The notes beneath the pieces were generated by a model. That model did no database searches and was not told where the DNA came from. It worked only from the letters and a program-made list of their open reading frames with translations. Positions 26,467-38,880 of a stretch of 64,000 bases of DNA are shown in pieces (the first letter of the stretch is position 1; the number at the start of each line of letters is the position of its first letter). This DNA comes from Phoebastria nigripes (taxonomy: Eukaryota; Chordata; Aves; Procellariiformes; Diomedeidae). The position numbers were made by a program, and so were the translations under genes. Location of the stretch: assembly GCA_035582835.1 (NCBI GenBank), contig JAYKAV010002972.1, positions 171,933-235,932 on the forward strand, written 5' to 3'.

Positions 26467-27257
26467 AGATGTAGAACAGCTGTCTGTAAGGGAACTTTAC
26501 CATTCCAAGAAAGCTGCAAAGAGCAATACAGATGAAATGGATTCCAGGATTCGGGATACAGGCAATGACAGTGCTAGTACTGCCCCAAGGAGCACAGAGG
26601 AGTCTCTTTCAGAAGATGTTTTCACAGAATCAGAACTCTCTCCAATACGTGAGGAACTTGTTTCCTCAGATGAGCTTCGACAAGACAAATCATCTGGAGC
26701 GTCATCAGAATCTGTCGAAACAATAAACCAGACTAGTGCTGAATGTTTAATCATTTCAGAGTCAAACGAAGCTGCTAGTGACTTAAAACCCAGTGCCGAA
26801 ATGGTTGTAAATGTTAAACAGTTTGGTACCCACAGCTTAGGTTCAGAAAGTGCTGAAATGTCTATAAAGGGGGGACAAGAACCTAGTGAAAATATTGCAG
26901 ATGTCCTCCAGCAGTCTTTGCAAGGATCACATGGTAGTGAAGAGCATGACAAAGAGGCAGAAGTGGGCAACGATCAAGATTCCTCACTAGGAAAAGAACC
27001 AAAAGGAGAGAGTAAGATGGGAGAGGAATATCCACGTTTTGAAGATACCACAGACTCTCAAAAGAAGGAGACAACTAGCAAAGGAAAAGTAGTGAGAGAG
27101 CAAACTCAAGACTCCGAGACAGAAGTTGAGGAACTCCGCAAACTCTGGAAGACCCACACTATGCAACAAACCAAACAACAAATAGAAAACATGCAACAGG
27201 ATTCACAAAAAGAAATCAGTCAGAAAACTGTGACTACAGGAGATGGACAATTAGAAG
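26467..27257 (+). CDS. OXR1: OXR1 large exon: acidic disordered region
   Basis: 791 nt: one base completing a split Ile codon, 263 codons, then one base (G) of a split Gly codon. It is the longest exon of the gene. Residues run DVEQLSVRELYHSKKAAKSN, then the strongly conserved DSRIRDTGNDSASTAPRSTE and VFTESELSPIREELVSSDEL segment, a long Ser/Glu/Gly-rich middle that differs from mammals, and a conserved predicted helix EELRKLWKTHTMQQTKQQ near the end. Low hydrophobicity and high S/E/D/K content mark it as intrinsically disordered, with many possible phosphosites (inferred). Donor GAAG|GTGAGT is a strong consensus. The frame stays open for about 65 codons into the intron, but that part matches nothing. 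Confidence 0.96.
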
Positions 27258-28579
27258 GTGAGTCAGTATTTATGGATATAGTGTTAGCCTTCAGGTTTAC
27301 AATGTATCTCCCTCCAGCTGATCAGATTTTCGTTGTTTTTCATTCTGTAGAACACATCTCCCCATATATTGCTTATATTTCTCATTGGCTTGAAGATATA
27401 CCTAAGTTATACCTTTATATAAACCAGTGGGGAAAATACTGCTCAGGAAACTGAAAACGTGGATATCTCTGTTACTGTCATTTTTACTCATTGAAATTAC
27501 ACTTATGATCATATTAAAACACAGTATCTTTGTAGGGGAGATTTAAATGAGCCTGTAAAATTAGATCCATGATGCATTGGTCACTGTGAGCTTAAAATTA
27601 AAAATGTTCTTTAGCAATCAGCTAGCTGTCACTTAAATTTTGATCCCAGTGTATATGTGTCTGAATTTCAGAGAATGAATTTAATCTTATTTATACCATG
27701 TCTACTTTGTGGTTAAGGTTTATGATGTGAGCAACAAACACTGGAGTCTTAACACTGATACTTTCAGAACTTTGTTTCACTTGCATCTTGTCATGCTTTC
27801 ATGCTGACTAGAACAAGGTTAAGCATACAAAAAGCATTTCTCAGGATAAATAAGAGCTAGATGGTAAGAAACTAATGCTATGAATATGGGGAACAACTAG
27901 GTTTGTTTCTTGAGTACCTTCACTCCTCTGCAAAGATCAAGCCCTAGGATTATTAGTTGGAAGTTATCTTGAAAGTCTGTTGAAGTTACTCAATTCATAT
28001 AAAAAATGCTGTGTCTTTAAGTAACTTAAAGGATGTTTCTGTATGTATTTGATTTTGCCTTTTAAAAAATTCATAGGTCACTTTCTGATGCCTTACCATC
28101 TTACTAATGGAGATAAACTAGTTGTTTTAATTGTGCAATATTTTAGGGGCTAGAAAGAAAACATAACTATAATGCCTGTCACAAACGAATAGATTATATG
28201 TGAAGTGCATTTGAAGGTCAAATTGTTTATGTTAATTATTAAAAGTTGAGATTGTATTGAATAGAGAGGTAAATTCTTTGGTTGATAGAAATTAATCTTA
28301 CACTTCAGAATCTGATATGATAGTTCTGTTTGGTTTGTTTGGTGGTTTGTTTTTTTTTTTTTTCTCTCCTGTTAAGGAAGTAACTGAATTTTGAAATTTG
28401 AAGCAGATTAATAGTTGCATCATTCTGTGATAAGTTTGGCTTTTATGCCTTAAATATTAGAGGAAATCCTCTGACAAAAATGTCAGCTAGCAGTAGTTGC
28501 TGGTTGTAAATTTTAAAAAAAGCAAACACCAATTCTTTGCCACAATTGCTGCTTTTCTTACAGTTGAGGTTTTGTTTTT

Positions 28580-28643
<64 letters not shown>

Positions 28644-31312
28644 TATTAGATGCCTTATTTTTTTCAGTTTTCTAAAAGATTGTATCATTGAGTGACTCTG
28701 CAGGTTTTTAATGCATGATGTGATCTGTACAGTCACAGGGTATGTATATATATAATCAAAAAAGTGTCTGCATACAGTCAGACAGAGGAGTGCTGGCTAG
28801 AAACCTTCTGCACATGGTGTAACAGCCTCACTGAAGGTTGTGGGGGTAAAATAGAAAAAAAATTTTTAAAAAAAAAAAAAGAGCACAGGTTTACTTTTTG
28901 GAGACTTGTACCAATGACTTCAGTCCAACTTCAGTTGGAGTTATTGTATGTTTCTTATTCTTGCATGTTGTATTAGCAGAATGCAAATAAAACAGTAAAT
29001 TATGAATTAATATTTCTCAATCTACATAGATTTGGTAAAGCTTCTACTGGCTTTGTCTACAGGCAAGTTTAAATAGAGCCAAGGTAAAAGCATAGATCTA
29101 GTGCTTAGCTCTTGAAGGTCATCAAAGACTAAATATGACAGGTCTATTAACAGTGGGTCACTAAAAACACTAGGAAATTAAAAAATTGAAACACTGTAAA
29201 CACTTTGTAATATACTGTCTATCGGACTAAAACTCTGAAGTAGTTATAGTATGAGTTTTGTATTATTAAGTTACCTAGGTAGTCTTTTTATTTCCTGCAT
29301 GTAGCGAGGACTTAATTGAATTTCTTCTCTGTTGTGGGAGTTTTGAGCATCTAGGTTTTTGGGAACTACCATTTCTTGATCTTTGCAGAGGTCAAATGTT
29401 TCTGAGTTTGGAATTAATGATCTAGTTGTTCTGAATGTTAAACAGGTGATGCAATGCAAGTTGATAACTATGAGTAGACTAGAATAGCTAAAAAGGTCTC
29501 CCTTGGAATTTTTGTTTAGTACCCAGGACTCTCTTATATTCTCTTCTATTTTTACAGACACTTATGTTAACCACTGGACTGAAATAAAAGCTAGATGTAG
29601 TTGATACTTTGGAGAAATTGTAGTGGTCTATAGTTTTGTGTGTATAAACAAGCTGAAATCTTATTAAAGATAACATGTCTGTTTGCTGCATAGTTAGCAG
29701 GATATTGGCAGAGATTGAAAGGGGAAAAAAGAAGCCTGAGACACAATAGCCATTACTAAACCCTTTTTTTCTGATGAATTCTGTGTCAAATACACAGAAA
29801 TATATTGGGAGAACACACCAAAAAAGAGCATCTTAAATAGTCCTTTTGAGATTTGGGGGCAGGGCTAAATTGCGTGTTTTCATTCTCTCTGCTAGCTGGA
29901 ACTATAATCTCACTCGTCTTTCTTTTTTAAGGTATGGTACAAATCCCACTTCTCTGAGCTCTAGGTCAGAGAAGTTCTAAACTGCTGTATCCGAAGGACC
30001 AAAATCCCAAATATCAGATCACTTTAAGAGTGCTTCTCTAACACGGCCACAAAGTTCATGTGCCAGTCCTATGAAACAGTTTCTTTGTTTATTTTGGGTT
30101 CTTTTTGGTTTTGTGTTTTTTTTATCTGACAATTTACCTTTGAGCTTACAGATTTATAAAATATTCCAAATCACACATATTATGACTATTCTACCATAGT
30201 GTATACTGCAGGTATAATTCTAAAATGTTGTAACTGAAAATTAGGAGGTGCACATTTAAATATTTACTGGGGAGGGAGAGGGGGGCGGAATCTTTTGTGG
30301 AACAATGCCATTCTAAACTTCATGGTGAAATTCTGATTGAGAAAACATACAGTAGAGATGTTTACAGATCAAGAAGGTGATGTTTTCTGTGCTTAGTGTA
30401 TCTGTAGTCTGCATAGACACTGAAGGAGAACTTCAGCTGTAAAGAAAAGATGAGTGTCCTAGAAAATTGGAACATATCTGTATGTACATGTAACACCAGA
30501 GGTAGGATAAATCCTCTGTTGTCAAAGCCGATCATAAGAACTCTTAAATAAATGTTCCTTCCTTGCTTTAAAAAGTCTCTTGTGGCTGGAGCTCATGTTT
30601 TAGGATTTGGGCAATTAATCTAGCAAAGAAACAATTTTGAGAAGGCTTCTTCCTTTACCTTGTGCTGACTTCTCAATCCAGACCTTGAGGGTAATCATAC
30701 AATTCTATTAGTTCAATTAAATATACTACTGGAGGAAAAAATCCTGTACCGCAACATCCAGTATACTTCATCCTGAAGTGGTGTTCATACCTTTGAAGTG
30801 TTTGATATAGCTAACAAATTAAAATTCATCTCAATCTTCTATTAGTAGTGCCAGAACTTTTCTTTTTTTAAATGAAAAGTAACTAATGAACAGCTTTGAC
30901 ATATGTGAATCAAGCCTAAGTACTTAATTAACGCTGTATCTTTTGCATGTATATGGAATACCTTTTTAACAGTGGGAGGGTTGTCTGATTCAGTGTTGAG
31001 GGATATGCATTGAGAATACCTTCTGAAATACTTTCAAGCATGGATGAAAGACTATCATAATGTGATCTGGCGTTGGAAGCAGAAATGAATGTTAGAATTA
31101 TTCAAATGTGTTGTACTCTGAAGTTAATTCTGCTGATGCAATTTACGTAACAAAAAAAGGACAGGTAATTATTACTACCTATGTTACCTCATCTCCTATT
31201 ACTTATATATAAATAAGTCCTATATACCTGTATTGCCTAATACAAAATTGGCTAATAGTTTTGTTAAGCTCTTTTGTACATTGTGGATAGCTTACTTTTT
31301 CTTTACTAATAG
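27258..31312 (+). other. OXR1 intron
   Basis: GTGAGT donor, TTTACTAATAG acceptor. It contains a G/T tract (28328-28363), a T62 homopolymer (28581-28642) and an A13 run near 28868. No other feature is recognised. Confidence 0.85.
28581..28642. repeat. T62 homopolymer
   Basis: An uninterrupted run of 62 T on the + strand, preceded by GTTTTGTTTTTG. It is the longest homopolymer in the window. No poly(A) signal or transcript-like sequence is visible on the complementary strand next to it. The exact length may be affected by sequencing or assembly error. Confidence 0.9.
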
Positions 31313-31481
31313 GTTCTTCTCTTACGAAAGAAAAAAGACGACATCGATCTCACAAGTTTCTGCGTCTCAGGGTTGGAAAACCCATGAGAAAAACATTTGT
31401 TTCGCAAGCAAGTGCATCAATGCAACAGTATGCACAGAGGGATAAAAAACATGAGTACTGGTTTGCTGTTCCACAAGAGAG
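31313..31481 (+). CDS. OXR1: OXR1 exon: conserved basic/aromatic block, part 1
   Basis: 169 nt: two bases completing Gly, 55 codons, then AG of a split Arg. The translation reads SSLTKEKRRHRSHKFLRLRV, then GKPMRKTFVSQASASMQQYA and QRDKKHEYWFAVPQE. It is a strongly basic start followed by a conserved segment with the HEYWFAVP core, which pairs with the next exon. The block lies between the disordered region and TLDc and is conserved in OXR1 and NCOA7; no separate biochemical activity is known to me. Acceptor TTTACTAATAG, donor AGAG|GTAAGA. Confidence 0.95.
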
Positions 31482-32239
31482 GTAAGAAGGAGGTAGAATG
31501 TAAAAATCAACACTTTCCAATAGGTCTTAGAGCTTTTTTTTTTCTGCACCATTCAAAATTTTTCAGTGACTGTGTCTATAAAGCAACACAAAAAAGGGTC
31601 AACAACCGAGGATATTGATGATTGGCTTGTACTTAACGCTGGCATACCTCATTACCATACTGAAGTTTTACTGGTTTACTTCAGTTACTTGCAGGTTCAG
31701 CCAATAGTTTCTCATGGTATTATTGAGGCTTGTGTTTGTAGCAAGTAAATAATGAAAGAAAGATTCAAGTAAGTGGTGTCTGGTGAAGGAAGTGAGTTCT
31801 GCAACAAAGTTTTTATTGTCATTATCTGTGCTTCCCATTATTTGGAAACTTTCTGAAAATTCTGTCTACTACTTAGAGCTCTGAGTTCAGAAGAGCTAGC
31901 TGTGGGGTTCTTTTGTCTTATCTTCATATATGGAACATAAAACTTTTCCAGGAAGCAACTTAAACATCTACCAGAAAAATATCTAAATTTGTTGCAGTGA
32001 TTCAAAGACGTGAGATGTCCGTGTTCACTCACTGGTAAAGTCTTGAATTCTTAAATGATCTTTACTGCTAGGAAACTGTGACTTATTTTCAAGTTGAATG
32101 TGATTTTTGGGGGTATTGGAGATTATTATATCCTTGTCAGAAGAGGGGGGGGGAAAGAAACAAACAACAACAAAAAACTATCAGCTATCATCTTGTATAA
32201 ATACCTACACACAATGATCAAGTCACTTTTCCATCTTTT

Positions 32240-32520
32240 CTTTTGAGCTGAATGGCATAGAATGTCCAGTTGGGGCACTGCAGTTGAGGACAGATATGGA
32301 TCAATTGGAGAGAGTCCAGAGGAAAGAAGCAAGACTAATTAATGCCTAGAAAGTGTAACATATAAAGAAAATTAGAAGTAAGTGGGGTTCTTTAATCTAA
32401 AGGAGAAAAGGTTGATTACAAACATAAAATCATTTCATACTTAAGTTGGCTGCAACAAGAAAGGCAGTAGTCTTTTTTTCATGTCCATTGTGAATGGAGA
32501 TGTGTAATGGACTGAAATTA
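32240..32520 (+). mobile_element. Old CR1-type LINE fragment, sense
   Basis: Diverged but recognisable CR1 C-terminal/3' region in order: GTTGGGGCACTGCAGTTGAG, ATCAATTGGAGAGAGTCCAG, AGGAAAGAAGCAAGACTAAT, GGGGTTCTTTAATCTAAAGG, AGAAAAGGTTGATTACAAAC, and TTAAGTTGGCTGCAACAAGA. It is much more diverged than the other CR1 copies, so an ancient insertion. Boundaries are approximate. Confidence 0.7.
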
Positions 32521-34508
32521 TATCAAAATATTTGAGTTTTCCAACAGGGAGAATTGAGTCTATGCTAGTGCATCACTAACCTGCTTTTAAACATCACCCC
32601 TGCTACCCCTAAGTGGTGGAGATTGTGCAATTCCTTGAGACAAATGTCTGTCACACTGATTCTGGTATAGCTAATCATGTCTGGGCCAGGTGACCTTTTG
32701 TGGTTACAGTCAACTCAAATTTTCTTGTTCTATTCATACCATATTTAATTTGAAAACAGATAAATGTTTCACGTATGGCAATGATGTCTAGGTCAGCTAA
32801 TTAAAATGATTACTGTCTCTTTGGTTCATTTTCTAATGTAGCAGAGCAAGTACTTATCTTCAGCATAAAGCAGAATTTGTCACTGATTTCAGAAGAAATA
32901 GTTCTTAGTTTACAGTCTGTATCTGATCTCCTTGGAAATTACTCCACCTGTGAAGGGTTTCTCTCTCTAACTGTATGGGGAATTAGTATTCTGTTCTTTA
33001 TCCATCCAATGTGTGTCCTATGTTTTTGTACACAAAAAGTCACATGTGGTGGTAGTGGGGTGTTTGTTTTCTTAATTCAGTGTTAACCTTGCTGAGTGCT
33101 ATTCCGCATAGGTCAAAATATTTAGTGTCAACCCAGTTGTCTTTGTCACCTAGTGGTAAAAAAGAGAAAAAAGTAGGTATCTGACAACCTGCATTGTTTT
33201 GGTGTTCTTAATCTCAAATGAGCCAGTCTGGGAAGGAGTGTCTTTGAGTTTCTTAAATGTCAAGTTTTATTTACTTTAACTGCTATAATTATACACAATT
33301 TCAAGTTCTTAAAAAGTTAAAATCAGGATTTTTTTTTTTTTAATTTTCCTACTTGTAAGACTTTTTAAAATTGATACCTTGTTCAGTGCATGAGGAGTCT
33401 GCAGCTTCTTGTTCTGACTTTGTCATAGAACTTATCTAGCCTTATGCATCTGAAACGTTTTATTCTCTCTTACTGTCAGAGAAAGATCCACCACCCGCCT
33501 TCATCAGTGTTACCCAGGAACCTTAGTTTTAATAAGGGTGACTTTGAATAGCTGACCCTGTTCAGAGACTATTATTACATACCTGTGTGCTGCGTCCTTT
33601 TAGACATATAGGCACATGAAAATTATAGCTGCAGTTCTGAGGGACTTTGCTGCTCTGTATCTCTTGCTGTTCTTCCAGTATTCAGTTTTGCAAGGATTCA
33701 ATAAGGAGGAGGGGGGGGAAGTAAGTCCACATACTGTTCTTCATGCTAATCCAGTATGCAGATTCACTGTAGCGAGTATCTCTGAAGAGAGACATAAGGA
33801 ATATTCAAACTGGTAACCAGAGCTATAAAGCTCTAGCTCTGAAGTGGTCTTTTCCATGACGAAGAGATACTGGTGGATTCATTGCATGTCTTTTTTCTAA
33901 ATGCTCCATCTGTGCACCTATAGGAAATGCTTAAACAGTATAGACTGACATCAATTAGGATTGTAAATAACTTTCTTCTGGGAATTTGGGCATTTTGTTC
34001 TTCCAAACTGGAGAACCATGCCATTTGTGGCAGATAACTTAAAAGGAGGTAGCTTTGAATCTTGGTATTTACTGCAGTACTGCAGTTAGAATAGTCTGTG
34101 GTTTATGATCTAGCTATATATAATGCACACATTCAGCCTTATTTCCTCATATCTGTAGTAATTCTCACAGTGTATAATTTTGGTTACATGTCTTGGGAGT
34201 GTTCAGCTCTTCTTCAGAGGTGGGGAAAACAGACGTGCAGACATTTTTGAATTCCAATTTTGATTATGTTTTTATGTAACTTTTTAAATAAAAAGAAATA
34301 TTAGTGTTTTATTTTGGAAGTTATTTCAATTGTAAACAGAGGTTTCCAATAGGACACAAGTGGTTGAAGGACCGTACTTGTATATGAAAACACAGCTAGT
34401 CAATTGCCAACTTGTTTGCAGTTTTGTCTCCACTGTCAGCTTCATATAATTAAAAAGAAAAAAAAATACTAACTAGATTTTTTCAAATGTCTGTAATATC
34501 TAGTAAAA

Positions 34509-34544
34509 CATGAAATAGTAAGTAAAAACATGAAATAGTAAGTA
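34509..34544. repeat. 20-nt direct tandem duplication
   Basis: CATGAAATAGTAAGTAAAAA is followed by a second copy of its first 16 bases. Lies 100 nt upstream of an OXR1 acceptor. Confidence 0.85.
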
Positions 34545-34646
34545 TTTTCATTTTAACCATAAATACTTCATAATTATTAGACATGATCCAAAAGATCACA
34601 AACTTACCTTATTTTTCTTTTCTATATCATTACTTGACTTCTCTAG

Positions 34647-34809
34647 GACAGATCACTTGTATGTCTTCTTTATCCAGTGGAGTCCAGAGATATATGCAGA
34701 AGATACTGGGGAATCTCTTCAGGAACCTGGATTTATAGTGGTAAAAAAGAAGGAAGAGCCTGAAACTAGTGAAGAATCTACCACTGAAGATGATGCTAAA
34801 GAGTGGGAG
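34647..34809 (+). CDS. OXR1: OXR1 exon: conserved basic/aromatic block, part 2
   Basis: 163 nt: one base completing Arg, then 54 codons, ending in phase 0. The translation reads TDHLYVFFIQWSPEIYAEDT, GESLQEPGFIVVKKKEEPET, then an acidic tail SEESTTEDDAKEWE. The LYVFFIQWSPEIY core is highly conserved and completes the HEYWFAVP block of the previous exon. The exon ends on Glu at a codon boundary, so the following 81-nt exon can be included or skipped without changing frame. Acceptor TTGACTTCTCTAG, donor GAG|GTAAGG. Confidence 0.95.
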
Positions 34810-35585
34810 GTAAGGAAGAACAGTGTCAAAGATTTTTTTTTTTTAATACTTTCATAAATATAATTAAAATAGTGTTAAATACTTCGCAGTAAGAAAAACA
34901 AAGCAATGTGCTTCACTAGTCTGCTTACTATGATCATGACTGTTTAATTTATGCCATCCTAATGCTTTGCTCTAACATCAGTTCAGGGCAACATTTCACA
35001 ATTACAAGTCATTTTTGTATGGAGTGAATTGTAACTTAAAATTCGGAGTTGAAAGGAATGTGAGTACAGCAGAGAAGTTGCAACTTTGATGAAGCAGACT
35101 TAGTTTTTCAGTTAAGTAAACTGACAGTTTTCTGATATTTATTATTCCTGTATCTAGAATGTTGAATACTTACTGGTAAGTCTCAAAACAGGGATGAGAC
35201 AACAAAAAAGGAAAATTAATCTATTAATGACATGTTTTTCCAATAATCCAGTAATTAACGTCTCAGTTATAACTTCTTTGTACATTAAGATGCTGTTGCA
35301 TGGATTTTAGTAAATAATGTAACTGGAACTATCTCTATTTTTTATAACAAAAACATTTCTCCCATGTGAATCTGTGTCCACTGTGTTTCTATGGACACAT
35401 CTTTACATGTCTACATGGTTTTGTTTTGTAGTGTACATACAGTTAAAGCACTTGTAGTCTTGTGCATTCAAGTGTCAGTCAAAAGTTTGATGATTCTTGT
35501 CATATATATTGTAGAAGTATCCCATCAGCACTGGTTAACTTGAGTCTCAGGACAGCAATTGCAATCTCTGACTGTAAGACTGATT

Positions 35586-35618
35586 TCCCCCTCCCCCCCT
35601 TCCCCCCCCTTCCCCTCC
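35586..35618. repeat. C-rich tract, G4-forming on the minus strand
   Basis: Runs of 5, 7, 8, 4 and 3 C separated by single or paired T (+ strand). The minus strand therefore has five G-runs of three or more with loops of one or two bases, a textbook G-quadruplex pattern, and the + strand fits an i-motif. Confidence 0.85.
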
Positions 35619-36427
35619 CTGCAATGAAGCATGTTGAAATCAAGGAAGTCTATGTTTGTGTTTTATGTAGAGTGTAAAAGAAATTTTAAAAAAACTGCAA
35701 TAGTTTAACTACGGGTAATAGTTTTCTTCTTAGCTCCAAAATTTAGAATCATAGTAGAACTCTGACTTCAAACTTCTCACTTAGCTGAAGTTTTAGGCTG
35801 TGGTTACAAAACACTATCTCTGCAGCTCAGTGATTTTGCATGGAGCATTTTTGCTTTGACAAGTTGAAATTAGTATCATAAAAGCATGTCTTTTGAATCT
35901 TCATATTTTCAGCATATATATTGCTCCAGTATTTTTACCAGCAATGTATTTTGGTCTTGACTCTTGCTCAAAGCCTTATAAGTATTTGATGTTTTAAAAC
36001 TTGGCCTCCTGGAACACGTGGATCAGTGGCAAATGATCAATATTATGGTTTAAGGCACAGTATGTCTCTCTTTTAATGAGCTTTTCAGTAACTTTGCACC
36101 TTAATATAATTACAGAATAATTTTCACAGAAAATAGTGTAAATTTTTTTTTTCAGGGTTAAATGTTGTAACTTTTTAGGAGTTATTTCTGAAGATAGTAG
36201 AGGCAGTCATTTTCCTACATGTATTAAAATCTGTAAGTCATTTACTACAGAATGAGGTCATGCCTTAAGCCTTTATTTAGGTCTCCTCTGGAAACAATTG
36301 TAGAAGACATATTTCAAAAATATTGTTGTTTCCATATGTGTTATGTGAAAATTATGTTAAGTTTGGTTCTCAAGATTATAAAAAAATAACTTTCTGGATT
36401 TAGAAGTTAGTACGATTAGTGAGATGG

Positions 36428-36455
36428 ATAACTTCTTTTTTTAAAAAGAAGTTAT
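36428..36455. repeat. Perfect 13-bp inverted repeat
   Basis: ATAACTTCTTTTT and AAAAAGAAGTTAT are separated by TT. It can form a hairpin or cruciform. There is no sign that it is a terminator or transposon end. Confidence 0.85.
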
Positions 36456-37980
36456 GCAAGTATAAGAAGTATGCTAATGTGGTCTTCTGTGCATTTTAAC
36501 TTGAGCAATGTAACTTCTTATGACTGACTTCTAGCACAAATCTGAAAGCTGTTAAAAACTAACTTTTTAATCAGAAATGTTTGACAGTACCAGATGGTTC
36601 AACCTGTCATTACGTACAACTGCATTTTAGTGGCTTTTAACATATGTGCTAGACAGTATCAGTACATACAGGGAATTGTAGCTGTTGTTGTCATACCCAT
36701 TATTCCCATTGAATTTCAGTCATTATTTTCAGTCAATATACTTCCTTCCTTTAACCCAACAAGCTTTTTCTCTGTCAGCTCTTGATCCAGGTGTAATCTA
36801 AGATAGCAGGTGAACAGTATCATTGAAACCTTTTTGTGGGTATTGGGATGAAAAATAGGCTGTCGCCTTCAGAACGCGGCAATGGGAAAACTCAGGGTGG
36901 AAGAGAAATGGAAAGCAAAATCTTGATGTACAAATGCATCATGAAGTACTGTTGACTTACCAAAAGAGGAAGCTAGTGGAGTAGCTTTCTTTTCCAAAAA
37001 GTGTTCTCTCTGCTATCGTTGTACAATATCTTAAAACTGGAGAAACAGGGAAGAGGATTAATGGGTAACCCAGGTGTGGTGCTAAGAGATAGCTTTTGCT
37101 TCTTTGATAGTCCTATGTTAACACACTCAGCTGCAGCTTTTTATCAAGAGACTTTAAGGAAGTACTGTGCTTTTTTTTTAGTGGAAAAGGAGTTATGGGA
37201 AGAAGGAACAAGCAAAAGCAAAGATCAGTAACATGTGAAACAAGTAGTAGGGGTTGGTTTATAAGTTTATTAAGTAGATCAATGAATAGGACTGAACTCT
37301 TACTCTGAACTTACTCCAATTTTTCATCTGCTTATGCTTTCTTCTTCTAGCTCTATACAGAGTAATCTATTTTCTGTCAGCCTTTTCCCTGAAGTAATCC
37401 AGTAGATGCAACCTCAGCTGATCTGGTGGCAAAGAGATCAAGACTCCTGCTGTCATATTAAACACTGGTTTGATCAAATACTGCACTGTATGAAGTGTCC
37501 AAAAAAAAAAAAATCCAGGGAATCCTTTAGCTGACTTCTCTTGCATTATATGCTACACACTTAATAGATAACTGACTTACTAGAAATAACCATGAATCTA
37601 CTACTATCTAACATTACCATCAGTAAAGGTGACTAATTCATAGTCGTCAGTTACTTAGAGTTTAAAACAAACTTTGTGTGGGGTACCTTGTAGCTCCTGT
37701 TGCTAATGTTGTTCCTCAGTATCTGCCTTCCTGAGAGACCTCTGCCTGTCCCACTGGCAAAGCTCCCTAAAAAGGGTACTTTTTCACTTAAGATCAGTCC
37801 ATGCTAAAGACTTGTCTCTGGTGTCCACTAGAAATGAATAGACTAGAATTTTATTTTATATGTTATGTAAGAAACGAAACTGTGCGGCTAGTTTCTTGGT
37901 GGTGTTATCCCCATCTGCTTTCCTCGAATACCTCTTTTACCTTCTTGTACTTAAGTGAATGGGCATACACCAAGGAAGAG

Positions 37981-38100
37981 GGTGTTTGGTGTGTTTGGTT
38001 GTATGTGGGTTTTTGTTTTTTGGTGGGGTTTTTTTGTTTGTTTTGTGTGTGTTTGGTTCTGGTTTGTTTGTTTGTGGTTTTTTTGGTGTTTTTGTTTTTT
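37981..38100. repeat. G/T-rich low-complexity tract
   Basis: About 120 nt almost entirely G and T on the + strand, with GGGGTTTTTTTGTTTGTTTT-type segments. It gives misleading open frames on both strands. Confidence 0.85.
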
Positions 38101-38840
38101 ACCATCTCTACTGAGCCTTGGGGGTATAGAGATATATTTATCATGGTATTCTTTTTTTACTTGGTGTGTATAAGTTCAAGTGCTAATGGCTTTCTTATCT
38201 GTTAGCACAAATAATTAATACTGTTTAAAAACCTGTGTGTTGATTAAACAAATGCTTTCTCCAAAGCATATTCTGTACTTGCATCTAAACATGGCAAGAT
38301 TTGACAGCAAGCTGACTGTTTCCGTTGTGCGGTGCGTCAGAAACAACTTCCATTGGTACTTTATGGTCTTAATTTTGTTTCCTTTATAAGTTCAAGTTGT
38401 GTATGTAGTAATGCGTATAGAAATTAATGAGGTAGTGTTAAGGTGCTTGCTGTTAGATAGTTGCTGATGCATTAACATCACTTTGGTGCCAATTAGTACC
38501 ACAGATTGAAAGCATTAAGGAGTTGTCACCTGGTGTTGGTAAAGGCATGGTACCACAGTATTTGAAAGCAGGGATGGGTCCTCAAGCACTGCTAATAGGA
38601 TTGGTTTTATGCTTGAAGAAGTTTAAGATGAGTGAAAAGGAAAAACTGCTTGAATTCTCCTACAGTCTCCAAATCCTGGTTGAGAAATGAGTTTTCAAGT
38701 GACACAACTACTTCCTATTTCTATAAAATAACTGCTAATAGTTTCTTACGGCTGCATAAAAGATTGCTTTTCTAAACGAAGTGTTGTTGACATTCCCTGT
38801 AAAGGATAAATGTTACTCCATTGCATATACATTGTATATT

Positions 38841-38880
38841 TAAAAAAACCAAAACCAACCAANCAAACAAAAAAACCCAA
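38841..38880. repeat. A/C-rich low-complexity tract
   Basis: AAACCAAAACCAACCAANCA followed by AACAAAAAAACCCAACA. It is the complementary composition of the G/T tracts, so it is the same kind of sequence in opposite orientation. One undetermined base at 38863. Confidence 0.8.

Larger units (their letters stand above)
31482..34646 (+). other. OXR1 intron
   Basis: GTAAGA donor and TTCTCTAG acceptor. It contains an old sense CR1 fragment (32240-32520), a G9 run near 32145, and a 20-nt tandem duplication (34509-34544). The rest is unremarkable AT-rich sequence. Confidence 0.85.

Noticed and set aside
26620..26660. FFAT-like ER-contact motif (DVFTESE with acidic flank) in the disordered exon
   Set aside because: The aromatic residue expected at motif position 2 is Val, so the core requirement is not met.
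26497..26970. 157-codon open frame on the minus strand
   Set aside because: It is the antisense shadow of the conserved OXR1 disordered exon; its Ser-rich peptide is produced by the coding bias on the + strand.
27258..27454. Extension of the large OXR1 exon by about 65 codons
   Set aside because: The strong GTGAGT donor at 27258 and the phase-matched exon at 31313 define the exon end; the extra residues do not match OXR1.
28443..28736. Minus-strand frame with a long poly-lysine stretch
   Set aside because: Produced by the T62 homopolymer.
37801..38205. 134-codon + strand hydrophobic frame resembling a membrane protein
   Set aside because: The Phe/Val/Leu/Cys-rich peptide is translation of the G/T tract; no family similarity.
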